NCBI GenBank assembly: GCA_029961685.1
Contig: JARWKL010000005.1
Location: 13,978,164-14,042,163 of the forward strand
Reading direction: 5' to 3'
DNA: 64,000 nt
Origin: Aristolochia californica
Taxonomy: Eukaryota > Streptophyta > Magnoliopsida > Piperales > Aristolochiaceae
The position numbers and the translations under genes are program-made. Shown here one piece after another: positions 44,701 through 58,872 of this stretch. The notes under the pieces are model-generated. The model searched no databases and was not told the DNA's origin. It saw only the letters and a list, made by a program, of their open reading frames with translations. Position 1 is the first letter of the stretch. Each line of letters begins with the position of its first letter.

Positions 44701-47479
44701 CAACAAAATGAAAATTTTAGAGTTATGTATGGAAAAAATTTAAAACAATAACAAAAGTTAATAAAGAAAAGTGATTCACACACCACAAATGAACACAAAA
44801 GTTTTGTTATCCAAGTTTGGAAAATTCAACTAGTTCAACCCTAATAGCTTGGAATTTTATAAGAAAGAGATTTCTTCTACACATGTTTTAAAAATGGATA
44901 TGCATGCTTGAAACATTTTAAAGATGCAAATGACCTATGGATCCAAAGCTTTTAAAGAGAATAACAAACCCTCATTAAATACTCAAGTGAACGTGCGGTG
45001 GGATATTTACCAGAGTCAAACAAGCCATTTTTTGCACATTTACAAAAAGTTGACCTAACAATCATAGATGATTGTACAGTGATCATGCGTAATGGGTAAT
45101 ATTTTTTTATGAAATTACTTATGGATTGGTAGTCAACACTCCGTTAAAAATCACCCACCTCCCCCTTTTCCCGACGATAGCAAAACTAGAGATATAAAAA
45201 ATAAAATGAGCTTACAATCCCTAAAAGTTATAGACACTCTTTGAAATTATCTCTATCTTCATTTGTGCATTGTGCCTTTCTATTTTAGATTTAAACTTTT
45301 TTCTTAAATCGAAACTTTGAGTTTTCATTCTCCCTTCATCTCGTAAACAAAAAAGGCAAATAGATCACAACAAAATAAAAACGTTAGATTTTATATAGGG
45401 AGAAAATTTAAAAAATTAACAAATTTAAGTAAAGAAAATTTGTTCACACACCACAAATAAACACAAAGGTTTTGTCGTCCAAGTTTTTGAAATTCCACTA
45501 GTTCCACCCTAATAGCTTGGAATTTTATAATAAAAAGATTTCTTCTACACATATTTTAAAAATGGATATGCATGCTTGGAACATGTTAAACATGGAAATG
45601 ACCTATAGATCCAAAGCTTTTAAAGAGAATAAAAAACACTCATTAAATTCTCTAGTGAACATGCGGTGGGATATATACCCGAGTCAAACAAGCCACAATT
45701 TTGCCATTTTCAAAAACCAGACCTAACAATCATAGATATCATCAAGTGATTTCTCTTGCGCAACAGGCTATATTTTTGTAAGAAATGACATATGGATTGG
45801 GAGTCAACAGTCAGTTAAAGAACCCCCGCCTCGCCCTTTTCCCGACGATTGCAAAACCTGAGATATAAAAACTAAAAAGAGCTTAAGATCCCAAAAAATT
45901 GCAGATACTCTTTGGAATTATCTCTCTCAAAATTTTTGCATTGTGCATTTCCATTTTAGATGCACACTTTTTTCATAAATCAAAACATTCAGTTTTCGCT
46001 ATCCTTTCATCCTGAAAACAAAAAAATCAAATAGATCACAACAAAATCAAAATTTTAGAGTTTATGTAGGGAGAAAATTTAAATCAATAACAAATGTAAG
46101 TAAATAAAATTTATGAACGCACCACAAATAAACAGAAAAGTTTTGTTATCCAAGTTATGGAAATTCCACTAGTTCAACCTTAATAGCTTGGAATTTTATT
46201 AGAAAGAGATTTCTTCTACACATGTTTTAAAAATGGATATGCATGCTTGAAACATGTCAAGGAAACAAATGATCTATGGATCTAAAGCTTTTAAAGAGAA
46301 AACAAACGCTCATTAAATTCTCCAGTGAACATGTGGTGGTATATTTACCTGAGTCAAACAAGCCATTATTTTGCCCATTTGCAAAAAGCAGACCTAACAA
46401 TCATAGATGATTGTAAAGTGATTTATCATGCGTAACGGGCTATATTTTTGTAAGAAATGACTTATGGATACGGAGTAACACTCAGTTAAAAATCCCCTGA
46501 CTTCCCCTTTTCCCGACGAATGCAAAACCTGAGATATAAAAACTAAAACGAGCTTACAATCCCTAAAAATTACAGACACTCTTTGGAATTATCTCTCTGT
46601 ACAATTGTGCTTTGTGCATTTCCATTTTAGATGTACACTTTTTTATTAAATCAAAACTTTGAGTTTTTGCTCCACCTTCATCCCATAAACAAAAAAACAA
46701 ATTGATCACAACTAAATGAAAATTATAGAGTTTATGAAGGGAAAAAATTTAAAACAATAACAAATGTAAGTAACAAAAATTTCTTCACACACCACATACG
46801 AACACAAAAGTTTTGTTCTCCATGTTTGGGAAATTTCACTCATTCAACCCCAATAGCTTGGAATTTTATAAGAAAGAGATTTCGTCAACACATGTTTTAA
46901 TAATGGATATGCATGCTTGAAACATGCTAAAGATGCAAATAACCTATGGATCCAAAACTTTTAAAGAAAAAAAAACACTCACTAAATTCTCCAGTGAACG
47001 TGCGATGGGATATTTATCGAAGTCAAACAAGCCATTGTTTTTCCCATTTACATAGAGCTGACCTTACATTCATAGATGATTTTAAACTGATTTATCATGC
47101 ATAACGTGCTATATTTTGTAAGAAATGACTTATGGATTGGGAGTCAACACTCATTTAAAAATCCCCCTCCCCCTTTTCCCGACGATTGCAAAACCTCAGA
47201 TATAAAAGCTAAAAAGAGGTTACAATCCTTAAATATTACAGACACTCTTTGGAATTATCTCTCTCTATATTTGTGCATTGTGCCTTTCCATTTTAGATGA
47301 ACACTTTTTTCTTAAATTAAAACTTTGAGTTTTATTTTTCCCTTCATCCTGTAAACAAAAAAGGCAAATAGATCACTACAAAATGAAAATTTAAGAGTTT
47401 ATGTAGGGAGAAAATTTAAAACAATAACAAATATTAGTAAAGAAATTTTATTCTCACACCACAAATGAACACAAAAGTT

Positions 47480-48900
47480 TTGTTTCCAAAGTTTGGGAAA
47501 TTCCACTAGTTCAACCTAAATAGTTTGGAATTTTATAAGAAAGAGATTTCTTCTATACCAGTTTTAAAAATGGATCTGCATGCTTGAAACATGTTAAAGA
47601 TGCAAATGACCTTTGGATCCAAAGCTCTTAAAGAAAAAAGAAAACGCTCATTAAATTCTCAAGTGAACGTGCTATGGGATATTTAATCGAGTCAAACAAG
47701 CCATTATTTTGGCCATTTACAAAAAGCTAACATAACAATCATAGATGATTGTAAAGTGATTTATCATACATAACGGGCTATATTTTTGTAATAAATGACT
47801 TAGGGATAGGGAGTCAACACTCAGTCAAAAATCCCCCACCTCCCTTTTCTTGACGATTGCAAAACTTGATATATAAAAACTTAAAAAAGCTTACAATCCC
47901 TAAAAATTACAGACAATCTTTCGAATTATCTCTCACTACATTTGGGCATTGTGCATTTCCATTTTAGATGTACACTTTTTTGTTAAATCAAAACTTTGAG
48001 TTTCCGCTCTCTCTTCATCTTGTAAAAAAAAAAGGCAAATAGATCACAACAAAATAAAATTTTAGAGTTAAAATAGGGAGAAAATTTTAAAAAATAACAA
48101 ATGTAAGTAAAGAAATTTTTTTCACACACCACAAATGAAAACAAAAGTTTTGTAATCAAGGTTTGGAAAATTCCACAAGTTCAACCCTAATAGCTTGGAA
48201 ATTTATACGAAAGAGATTTTTTCTACAAATGTTTTAAAATTGGATATGCATGCTTGAAACATCTTCATGATGCAAATGACCTATGGATCCCAGGCTTTTA
48301 AAGAGAATAACGAAGGCTCAATAAATTCTCCAGTGAACTTGTGGTGGGATATTTACCCGAGTCAAACAAGACATTATTTTGCCCATTTACAAAAAGGTGA
48401 CCTAACAATCATAGATGATTGTAAAGTGATTTATCATACGTAACAGCCTATATTTTTCAAATAAATGACGTATGGATTGGGAGTCAACACTAAATTATAA
48501 ATCCTCCGCCTCCCCTTTTCCGACGATTGTAAAACCTGAGATATAAAAACTAAAAAGATCTTTCAATCCCAAAAAATTACAGACACTCTTTGGAATTATC
48601 TCTTTGCATTTGTTCATTATGCCTTTCCATTTTAGACATACACTTTTTACTTAAATCAAAACCTTGAGTTTTCACTCTCCCTTCATCCCATAAACAAAAA
48701 ATACAAATAGATCACAACAAAATGAATATTTTAGAGTTTATGTGGGGAGAAAATTTAAAACAATAAAAAATGTAAGTAAAGAAAATTTATTCCCACACCA
48801 CAAATGAAAACAAAAGTTTTGTTATCCAAGTTTGGGAATTCCACTAGTTCAAACCTAAGCTTGGAATTTTATAAGAAAGAGATTTCTTCTACACCTGTTT
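47480..48900 (+). repeat. Multi-monomer block duplicated about 4.75 kb away (first copy)
   Basis: Three neighbouring monomers share private variants with those at 52240-53650: CAGTTTTAAAAATGGATCTG (47558 and 52303), TTTTAAAATTGGATATGC beside an AACATCTT (about 48232 and 52984), and ATGAAAACAAAAG followed by GGAATTCCAC (48800 and 53560). Offsets of about 4745-4760 bp correspond to seven monomers. Confidence 0.65.
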
Positions 48901-50359
48901 TAAAAATAGATATGCATGCTAGAAACATGTTAAAAATACAACTGACCTATAGATCCAAAGCTTTTAGAGAGAATAACAAACGTTCATTGAATTCTCTAGT
49001 GAACGTGCGGTGGGATATTTACCGGAGTCAAACTAAGCCATTATTTTGCCCATTTACAAAAAGCAGACCTAACAAACATAGATGATTGTAAAGTGATTTA
49101 TCATGCGTAATGGGCTATATTTTGGTAAGGAAAGACTTATAGATTGGGAGTCAACACTCAGTTAAAATTCCCTGCCAGCTCCTATTCCTGACGATTGCAA
49201 TACCTGAGATACAAAACCTAAAAAGAGCTTACAATCCCTAAAAAATACAGACACTCTTTGGAAATATCTATCTATACATTTGTGCATTGTGCTTTTCCAT
49301 TTTAGATGTACAGTTTTTTCTTAAATCAAAACTTTGATTTTTATTTTTCCCTTCATCCGGTAAACAAAAAAGGCAAATAGATCACAACAAAATGAAAATT
49401 GAAGAGTTTTATGTAGGGAGAAAATTTAAAACAATAACAAATGTAAGTAAAGAAAATTTATTCACACACTACAAATGAGCACAAAAGTTTTGTTATCCAA
49501 GTTTGGGAAATTCCACTAGTTCAGCCCTAGTAGCTTGGAATTTTATAAGAAAAAGATTTCTTCTACACATGTTTTAAAAATGGATATGCATGCTAGAAAC
49601 ATGTTAAAAATAAAAATGACCTATGGATCCAATGCTTTTAAAGAGAATAACAAACCCTCATTGAATTCTCTAGTGAACGTGCAGTGGGATATTTACCCGA
49701 GTCAAACAAAGCCATTATTTTGCCCATTTACAAAACGCAGACCTAACAAACGTAGATGATTGTAAAGTGATTTTTCATGCGTAATGGGCTATATTTTTGT
49801 AAGAAATGACTTATGGATTGGGAGTCAACAGTCAGTTAAAAATCCCCCACCAGCTTCTATTCCCGACTATTGTAATACCTGAATACAAAACCTAAAAAGA
49901 GCTTACAATCCCTAAAAATTACAAACACTCTTTGGAATTATCTCTCTCTACATTTGTGCATTGTGCCTTTCTATTTTAGATGTACACTTTTTTCTTAAAT
50001 CAGAACTTTGAGTTTTATTTTTCTCTTTATCCTGTAAACAAAAAAGGCAAATAGATCACAGCAAAATAAAAATTTAAGAGTTTATGGAAGGAGAAAATTT
50101 TAAAAAATAACAAATGTAAGTAAATAAAATTTATTCGCACTCCATAAACGAACACAAAAGTTTTGTTACCGACGTTTGGGAAATTTCACTAGTTCCACCG
50201 AAATAGTTTGGAATTTTATAAAAAAGAGATTTCTTCTACACATGCTTTTAATATGGATATGCATGCGTGAAACATGTTAAAGATGCAAATGACCTATGGA
50301 TACAAAGCCTTTAAAGAGAATAAAAAACGCTCATTAAATTCTCCAGTGAACGTGCGGTG

Positions 50360-50520
50360 GGATATTAACCCGAGTTAAACAAGCCGTTATCTTGCGTAAC
50401 GGGCTATATTTTTGTACGAAACGACTTATGGATTGGGAGTCATTATTTGGGCATTTACAAAAAGCTGACCTAAAAATCATAGATGGTTGTAAAGTGATTT
50501 ATCATGTGTAATGGGCTATA
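50360..50520 (+). other. Rearranged monomer: deletion followed by partial re-copy
   Basis: AAGCCGTTATC jumps to TTGCGTAACGGGC, runs on to GATTGGGAGTC, then returns to ATTATTTGGGCATTTACAAA and repeats the TGACCTAA to ATGGGCTAT block with differences. The sequence therefore steps forward and then back, as in template switching. Confidence 0.7.
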
Positions 50521-52239
50521 TTTTAATAAGAAATGACTTATGCATTTGGAGTCAACACAGTTAAAAATCACCCGCCTACCCCTTTTCCCGATGATTGTAA
50601 AACCTGAGATATAAAAACTAAAAAGAGCTTACAATCCCAAAAAATTAAAGACACTCATTGCAATTATCGGTCTCTACATTTGTGCATTGTGCCTTTCCAT
50701 TTTAGATGTACTGTTTTTTCTTAAATCAAAACTTTTGAATTTTCGCTCTTTCTTCTTCCCATAAACAAAGGAAAATAAATCTCCACAAAATGAAAATTAT
50801 AGAGTTTATGTTGGGAGAAAATTTAAAAAAATGAAAAATTTAAGTAAAGAAAATTTATTCACACACCACAAATGAACACAAAATTTTTGTTATCCATGTT
50901 TGGGAAATTCCACTCGTTCAACCTTAATTGCTTGGAATTTCATTAGAAAGACATTTCTTCTACACCTGTTTTAAAAACGGATATGCATGCTTGAAACATG
51001 TTAAAGATGCAAATGACCTATGGATCCAAAGCTTTTAAAGAGAATAATAGGAGCTCAATAAATTCTCCAGTCAACGTGAGGTGGGATATTTACCCGAGTC
51101 ATCAAACAAGCCATTATTTTTCCCATTTACAAAAAGCAGACCTAACAATCATAGATGATTGTAAACTGATTTATCATGCATAACGGCCTATATTTTTGTA
51201 AGAAATAAATTATGGATTGGGAGTCAACACACAGTTTAAAATCCCATACCTCCCCCTTTCTCGACGATCGCAAAACCAGAGATATAAAAACTAAAAAGAG
51301 CTTACGAACCCAAAAAATTACAGACACTCCTTGCAATTATCTCTATCTACATTTTTGCATTGTGCCCTTCCATTTTAGATGTACAATTTTTTCTTAAATC
51401 AAAACTTTGAGTTTTCGTTCTCCCTTCATCCCGTAAACAAAAAAGGCCAATAGATCACAACAAAATGAAAATTTTAGAGTTTATGCAAAGAGAAAATTGA
51501 AAACAATAACAAATGTACATAAAGAAAATTTATTCTCTCACTACAAATGAATACAAAAGTTTTGTTATCCAAGTTTGGGAAATTCCACTAGTTCAACCCT
51601 AATAGCTTTGAATTTTATTAGAAAGAGATTTCTTCTGCACATGTTTTAAAAATGGATATTAATGCTTGAAACATGTTAAAGATGCAAATGACCAATGGAT
51701 TCAAAGATTTTAAAGAGAATAACAAACACATTAAATTTTTCAGTGAACGTGGGGTAGGATATTTACCCGATTCAAACAAGTCATTATTTTGCGCATTTAC
51801 AAAAAGTTGACCTAATAATCATAGATGATTGTAAACTGATTTATCATGAGTAAAGGGCTATATTTTTTTAAGAAATGACGTAAGGATTGGGAGTTAACAC
51901 TCAGTTAAAAATCCCCTGCCTCCCCCTTTTCCTGACAATTGCGAAACCTGAGATATAAAAACTAAAAGGTACTGACAATCCCAAAAAATTACAGACCCTC
52001 TTTGGAATTATCTCTCTCTACATTCGTGCATAATGCCTTTCCTTTTTAAATGAACACTTTTTTCTTAAATCAAAATTTTGAGTTTTCACTCTCCCTTCAT
52101 CCCGTAAACAAAAAAGGCCAATAAATCACCACAAAATGAATATTTTAGAGTTTATGTAGGGAGAAAATTTAAAACAATAAAAAATGTCTGTAAAGAAAAT
52201 TTATTCGCACACCACAAATGAAAACAAAAGTTTTGTTAT

Positions 52240-53650
52240 CCAAGTTCGGGATTTCCACTTATTCAACCCTAATAGCTTGGAATTTTATAAGAAAGATATT
52301 TCTTCTTCATCAGTTTTAAAAATGGATCTGCGTGCTTGAAACTCGTTAAAGATGCAAATGAGCTTTGGATCCAAAGCATTTAAAGAGAATAACAAATGGT
52401 CATTAAATTCTCCAGTGAACATGCGGTGGGATATTTAGTCAAGTCAAGCAAGGCAATATTTTGGACATGTACAAAAAGCTGACATAACAATCATAGAAGA
52501 TTGTAAAGTGATTAATCATACATAACGGGCTATACTTTTGTAAGAAATGACTTATGGATAGGGAGTCAACACTCAGTTAAAAATCCCCCGCCTCCCTATT
52601 CTCAAAGATTGCAAAACTTGATATATAAAAACTAAAAAAAGCTTACAATCCCTAAAAATTACAGACACTCTTTCGAATTATCTCTCTCTACATTTGGGGA
52701 TTGTGCCTTTCCATTTTAGATGTACACTTTTTTCTTAAATCAAAACTTTGGGTTTCTGCTCTCCCTTCATCCCTTAAATAAAAAAAGTATATCGATCACA
52801 AAAAAATGAAAATTTTAGAGTTGACATAGGGAGAAAATTTAAAACAATAACAATTTTAAGTAAAGAAATTTTTTTCACACACCACAAATGAACACAAAAG
52901 TTTTGTTATCCAGGTTTGGAAAATTCCACAAGTTCAACCCTAATAGGTTGGAAATTTATAAGACAGAGATTTCTTCTACAAATGTTTTAAAATTGGATAT
53001 GCATGCTTGAAACATCTTAATGATGCAAATTACCTATGAATCCAAAACTTTTAAAGAGAATAACAAAGGCTCAATAAATTCTCTAGTGAGCGTGCATTGG
53101 GATATTTACCCAAGTCAAACTAGCCATTATTTTTTCCAATTTACAAAAAGGTGACCTAACAATCATAGATAATTTTAAAGTGATTTATCATGCGTAATGG
53201 GCTATATTTTTGTAATAAATGACGTATGGATTGGGAGTTAACACTCAATTAAAAATCATCCACATCCCCCTTTTCCGATCATTACAAAACCTGAGATATA
53301 AAAACAAAAAAGATCTTTCAATCCCAAAAAATTATAGACACACTTTGGAATTATCTCTCTCTGCATTTGAGCATTGTTCCTTTCCATTTTAGATGTACAC
53401 TTTTTTCTTAATCAAAACCTTGAGTTTTCGCTCTCCTTCATCCCGTAAATTAAAAAAGCAAATAGATCACAATAAAATGAATATTTTAGAGTTTATGTAG
53501 GGAGAAAATTTTAAAAAATTAAAAATGTATGTAATGAAAATTTAATTACACACCACAAATGAAAACAAAAGTTTTGTTATCCAAGTTTTGGAATTCCACT
53601 AGTTCAACCCTAGTATCTTGGAATTTTATAAGAAAGAGCTTTCTTTTAAA
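52240..53650 (+). repeat. Multi-monomer block duplicated about 4.75 kb away (second copy)
   Basis: This is the partner of 47480-48900, with the same order of private variants. The two blocks have since diverged by scattered substitutions and small indels. Confidence 0.65.
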
Positions 53651-54694
53651 CCTATTTTAAAAATGGATATGCATGCTTGAAACATGTTAAAGAGGCAAAT
53701 GACCAATGGATCCAAAGTGTTTAAAGAGAAAAAAAATGCTCATTAAATTCTCCAGTGAACGGGCGGCGGGATATTTTTACAAAAAGCTGACCTAACAATC
53801 ATAGATGATTTTAAACTTATTTATCATACGTAATGGGCTATATTTTTGTAAGAAATGAGTTATGGATTGGGTGTCAACACTGAGTTAAAAATCCCCTGCC
53901 TCCCCCTTTTCCCGATGATTGCAAAACCTGAGATATAAAAAATAAAAAGAGCATACAATCCCAAAAAATTAAAGACACTCTTTGGAATTATCTCTCTCTA
54001 AATTTGAGCATTTTTCATTTCAATTTTATATGTACACTTTTTTCTTACATAAAAACTTTGAGTTTTCGCTCTCCCTTCTTTCTGTAAACAAAAAAGGCAA
54101 ATAGATCATAACAAAATGAAAATTTTAGACTTTATGTAGGGAAAAAATTTAGAAAAATAACTAATGTAAGTAAAGAAAATTTATTCACACACTACAAATG
54201 AGCACAAAAGTTTTGTTGTCCAAGTTTGGGAAATTCCACTAGTTCAACCCTAATAGCTTGGAATTTTATAAAAAAGAGATTTCTTCTACACATTTTTCAA
54301 AAAGGATATGCATGCTTGAAACAAGTTAAAGATGCAAAAGACCTATGGATCTAAAGCTTTTAAACAGAATAACAAACGCTCATTAAATTCTCAAGTGAAC
54401 GTGCGGTGAGATATTTATCAGAGTCAAACAAGCCATTATTTTGCCCATTTACAAAATGCTGACCTGAAAATCATAGATGAATGGGAAGTGATTTATCATG
54501 TGTAACGGGCTATATTTTTTTTAGAAATGACTTATGGATAGGGAGTCAACACTCAAGTAAAAATCCCCCGCCTCCTCCTTTTCCCCACGATTGCAAAACC
54601 TGAGATATAAAAACAAAAAAGAGCTTACAATCCCTAAAAATTACAAAAACTCTTTGGAATTATTTCTCTCTACATTTATGCATTGTGCATTTCC

Positions 54695-54701
54695 ATTTTA
54701 G
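54695..54701. other. Tail-to-tail inversion junction in the satellite
   Basis: Plus-orientation sequence runs to TTCCATTTTA (54691-54700) and minus-orientation sequence starts at once with GGGATTGTAA. The two orientations meet at different monomer positions, with about 5-6 nt (TTTTAG-type) of shared sequence at the join. There is no spacer and no palindromic copy of the flanks. Confidence 0.9.
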
Positions 54702-57700
54702 GGATTGTAAATTCTTTTTAGTTTTCATATCTAAGGTTTTACAATCGTGGGGAAAAGGGGAGGCAGGTATTTTTAACTGAGTGTTGAATCTTTATCCATA
54801 AGTCATTTCTTACAAAAATATAGCCTGTTACACATGATAAATCATTTTACAATCATCTATGATTGTTAGGTCAGCTTTTCATAAATGGGCAAAATAATGG
54901 CTTGTTTGACTCGGGTAAATATCCCACCGTACGCTCACTTGAGAATATAACAAGCGTTTGTTATTCTCTATAAAAGCTTTGGATCCATAGGTCATTTGCA
55001 TCTTTAACATGTTTCAAGCATGCATATCCATTTTTAAAGCATGGGTAGAAGAAACTTTCTTATAAAATTCCAAGCTATTAGTCTTGAACTAGTGGAATTT
55101 CCAAAACTTGGATAACAAAAGCATTGTGTTCATTTGTGGTGTGTGAATAAATTTTCTGTATTTACATTTTTATTGTTTTAAATTTTCTTCCTAAATAAAC
55201 TCTAAAATTTTCAATTTTGTTTTGATCTATTTGCCTTTTTTGTTTACTGGATGAAGGGAGAGTGAAAGATTAAAGTTTTGATTTAAGAAAAAAATGTACA
55301 TCTAAAATGGAAAGGCACAATGTACAAATGTAGAGAGAGATAATTCCAAAGAGTGTCAGTAATTTTTTGGGATTGTAAGCACTTTTTAATTTTTATATCT
55401 CATGTTTCCCATTCGTCAGGAAAAGGGAGAGGCGGGGGATTTTTAACTGAGTGTTGACTCCCAATCCATACATCATTTCTTATAAAAATATATCCTGATA
55501 TGCATGATAAAACACTTTACAATCGTCTATGATTGTTTGGTCAGATTTTTTGTAAATGGGCAAATAAATGGCCTCTTTGACTCGGGAAAATATCCCACCG
55601 CACGTTCACTGGAGAATTTAATGAGTGTTTGTTATTCTCTTTAAAAGCTTTGAATCCGTAGGTCATTTGTATCTTTAACAAGTTTCAAGCTTGCATATCC
55701 AATTTTAAAACATGTGTAGAAGAAATCTCTTTCTTATAAAATTCAAAACTATTAGGGTTGAACTAGTGGAATTTCCCAAACTTGGAGAAAAAAATTTTTG
55801 TGTTCATTTGTGGTGTGTGAATAAATTTTATTTACTTACATTTTTTATTGTTTTAAATTTTCTCCCTGCATAAAGACTAAAAATTTCATTTTGTTGTCAT
55901 CTATTTGCCTTTGTTGTTTACGAGATGAAGGGAGAGCGAAAACACAAAGTTTTGATTTACGAAAAAAGTGTACATCTAAAATGGAAAGGCACAATGGACA
56001 AATGTAGAGAGAGATAATTGCAAGGAGTGTCTGTATTTTTTTTGGGATTGTAGGCTCTTTTTAGTTTTTATATCTCACGTTTTGCAATCATTGGGAAAAG
56101 GGGGAGGCGGGGGATTTTTAACTGAGTGTTGACTCCCTATCCATAAGTAATTTATTACAAAAACATGGACAGTTATGCAAGATAAATCACTTTACAATTA
56201 TCTATGATTGTTAGGTAAGTTTTTTGTAAATGGGCAAAATAATGGCTTGTTTGATTCGGGAAAATATCCTTCGGGAAAATATCCCACCGCACGTTCACAG
56301 GAGAATTTAATGAGCTTTTTTTATTCTCTTTTAAAGCTTTGGATCCATAGGTCATTTGCATCTTTAACATGTTTCAAGCATGCATATCAATTTTTAAAAC
56401 TGGTGTAGAAGAAATCTCTTTCTTATAAAATTCCAAGCAATTAGGGTTGAACTAGTAGAATTTCGCAACCTTGGATAACAAAACTTTTGTGTTCATTTGT
56501 GGTGTTGAATAAATTTTTTTTACTTAAATTTGTTAATTTTTAAATTTTCTTCCTACTTAAACTCTAAAAATTTTTTTTTGTGGTGATCTATTTGCCATTT
56601 TTGTTTACTGGATGGAGGGAGAGCGAAAACCCAAAGTTTTGATTTAAGAAAAAATTTTACATCTAAAATGGAAAGGCACAATGCACAAATGTAGAGAGAG
56701 ATAATTCCAAAGAGTGTCCGTAATTTTTTGGGATTGTAAGCACTTTTTAGTTTTTATATCGCATGTTTCCCATTCATCGGGAAAAAGGGGAGGCGGGGGA
56801 TTTTTAACTGAATGTTGACTCCCAATCCATACATCATTTCTTACAAAAATATAGCCTGATATGCATGATAAATCACTTTACAATCGTCTATAATTGTTTG
56901 GTCGGATTTTTGTAAATGGGCAAAATAATGGCTTGTTTGACTCGGGCAAATATCCCACCGCACGTTCACTGGATTAATTAATGAATGTTTGTTATTCTCT
57001 TTAAAAGCTTTGAATCCGTAGGTCATTTGCATCTTTAACAAGTTTCAAGCATGCATATCCATTTTTAAAACATGTGTGGAAGAAATCTCTTTCTTATAAA
57101 ATTCAAAACTATTAGGGTTGAACTAGTGGAATTTCCCAAACTTCGATAACAAAACTTTTATGTTCATTTGTGGTGTGTGAATAAATTTTATTTGCTTACA
57201 TTTTTTATTGTTTTAAATTTTCTCCCTGCATAAAGTCTAAAATTTTCAATTTGTTTTTCTTCTATTTGCCTTTTTTGTTTACGAAATGAAGAGAGAGCGA
57301 AAACTTCAAGTTTTTATTTAAGAAAAAAGTGTTCATCTAAAATGGAAAGGCACAATGGACAAATGTAGAGAGAGATAATTCCAAAGAGTGTCTATAATTT
57401 TTTGGGATTGTAATCTCTTTTTAGTTTTTATATATCAAGTTTTGCAATCATTTGGATAAAGGGGGAGGTAGGAGATTTTTAACTGAGTGTTGACTCCCAA
57501 TCCATAAGTCATTTCTTAAAAAAATATGGATAGTTATGCAAGATAAATCACTTTACTATCATCTATGATTGTTAGGTCAGTTTTTTGTAAATGGGCAAAA
57601 TAATGGCTTGTTTTACTTGGGTAAATATCCCACCGAACATACACAGGAGAATTTAATGAGATTTTGTTATTTTATTTTAAAGCTTTGGATCCATAGGTCA

Positions 57701-58872
57701 TTTGCATATTTAACATGTTTTAAACATGCATATACATTTTTAAAATTGGTGTTGGAGAAATCTCTTTCTTATAAAATTCCAAGCTATTAGGGTTGAACTA
57801 GTGAAATTTTCCAAACTCTGCTAACAAAACTTTTGTGTTCATTTGTGGTGTGTGAATAAATTTTCTTTACTTAAATTTTTTAATTTTTAAATTTTGTTCC
57901 TACTTAAACTCTAAAAAATTCATTTTGTGGTGTTCTATTTGCCGTTTTTGTTTACTGGACGAAAGCAGAGTGAAAACTCAATGTTTTGATTTAAGAAAAA
58001 AGTGTACATCTAAAATGGAAAGGCACAATGCATATGTAGAGAGAGATAATTCCAAAGAGTGTCTGTAATTTTTTTTGAATGTAAGTACTTTTTAATTTTT
58101 ATATCTCATGTTTCCCATTTGTCGGGAAAAGGGGGAGGCATGGATATTTAACTGAGTGTTGACTCCCAATCCATACGTCATTTATTAAAAAAAATATAGC
58201 CCGATACCTATGATAAATCACTTTACAATCGTCTATGATTGTTTGGTCAGCTTTTTGTAAATGGGCAAAAATATGGCTTGGTTGACTCGGGTAAATATCC
58301 CACCGCACGTTCACTGGAGAATTTAATGAGCGTTTGTTTTTCTCTTTAAAAGCTTTGGATGCATAGGTCATTTGCATCATTAAGATATTTCAAGCATGCA
58401 TATCCATTTTTAAAACGTGTAGAAGAAATCTCTTTGTTCTAAAATTCCAAGCTTTTGGGTTGAACTAGTGGAATTTCCCAAACTTGGATAAAAATATTTT
58501 CGTGTTCATTTGTGGTGTTTGAATAAATTTTTTTTCTTACATTTTTTATTGTTTAAATTTTCTCTCTACATAAACTCTACAATTTTCATTTTGTTGTGAT
58601 CTATTGGCCTTTTTTGTTTACGGGATGAAGGCAGAGCGGAAACTCAAAGTTGTGATTTAAGAAAAAAGTGCACATCTAAAATGGAAAGGCACAATGCACA
58701 AGTGTAGAGAGAGATAATTACAAAGAGTGTCTGTAATTTTTTTGGATTGTAAGCTCTTTTTTTGTTTTTATATCTCAGGTTTTGTTATCGCAGGGAAAAG
58801 GGGTAGGCGGAGGAATTTTTACCGAGTGTGTCCTCCCAATCCATAAATCATTACCTACAAAAATATAGCACG

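Larger units (their letters stand above)
16851..54700 (+). repeat. Main satellite array, about 56-57 monomers, plus orientation
   Basis: The anchor GTGATTTATCATGCGTAA recurs at about 17467, 18139, 18810, 19482 and so on, with a usual step of 665-675 bp. Monomers are diverged, by eye about 10-15% from each other, with many single-base changes and indels and no intact long gene. A 60-codon frame (MLKMQMTYGSKAFKENN and so on) is open in a minority of monomers only and is not supported as coding. Some steps are shortened or lengthened by internal deletions or duplications (noted separately). The array starts in mid-monomer next to viral DNA at 16851 and ends in mid-monomer at an inversion junction. 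Confidence 0.97.

Noticed and set aside
17000..54700. A CRISPR-like or other short regularly spaced repeat system
   Set aside because: The period is about 670 bp with the whole unit repeated. There are no unique spacers and the context is plant satellite.
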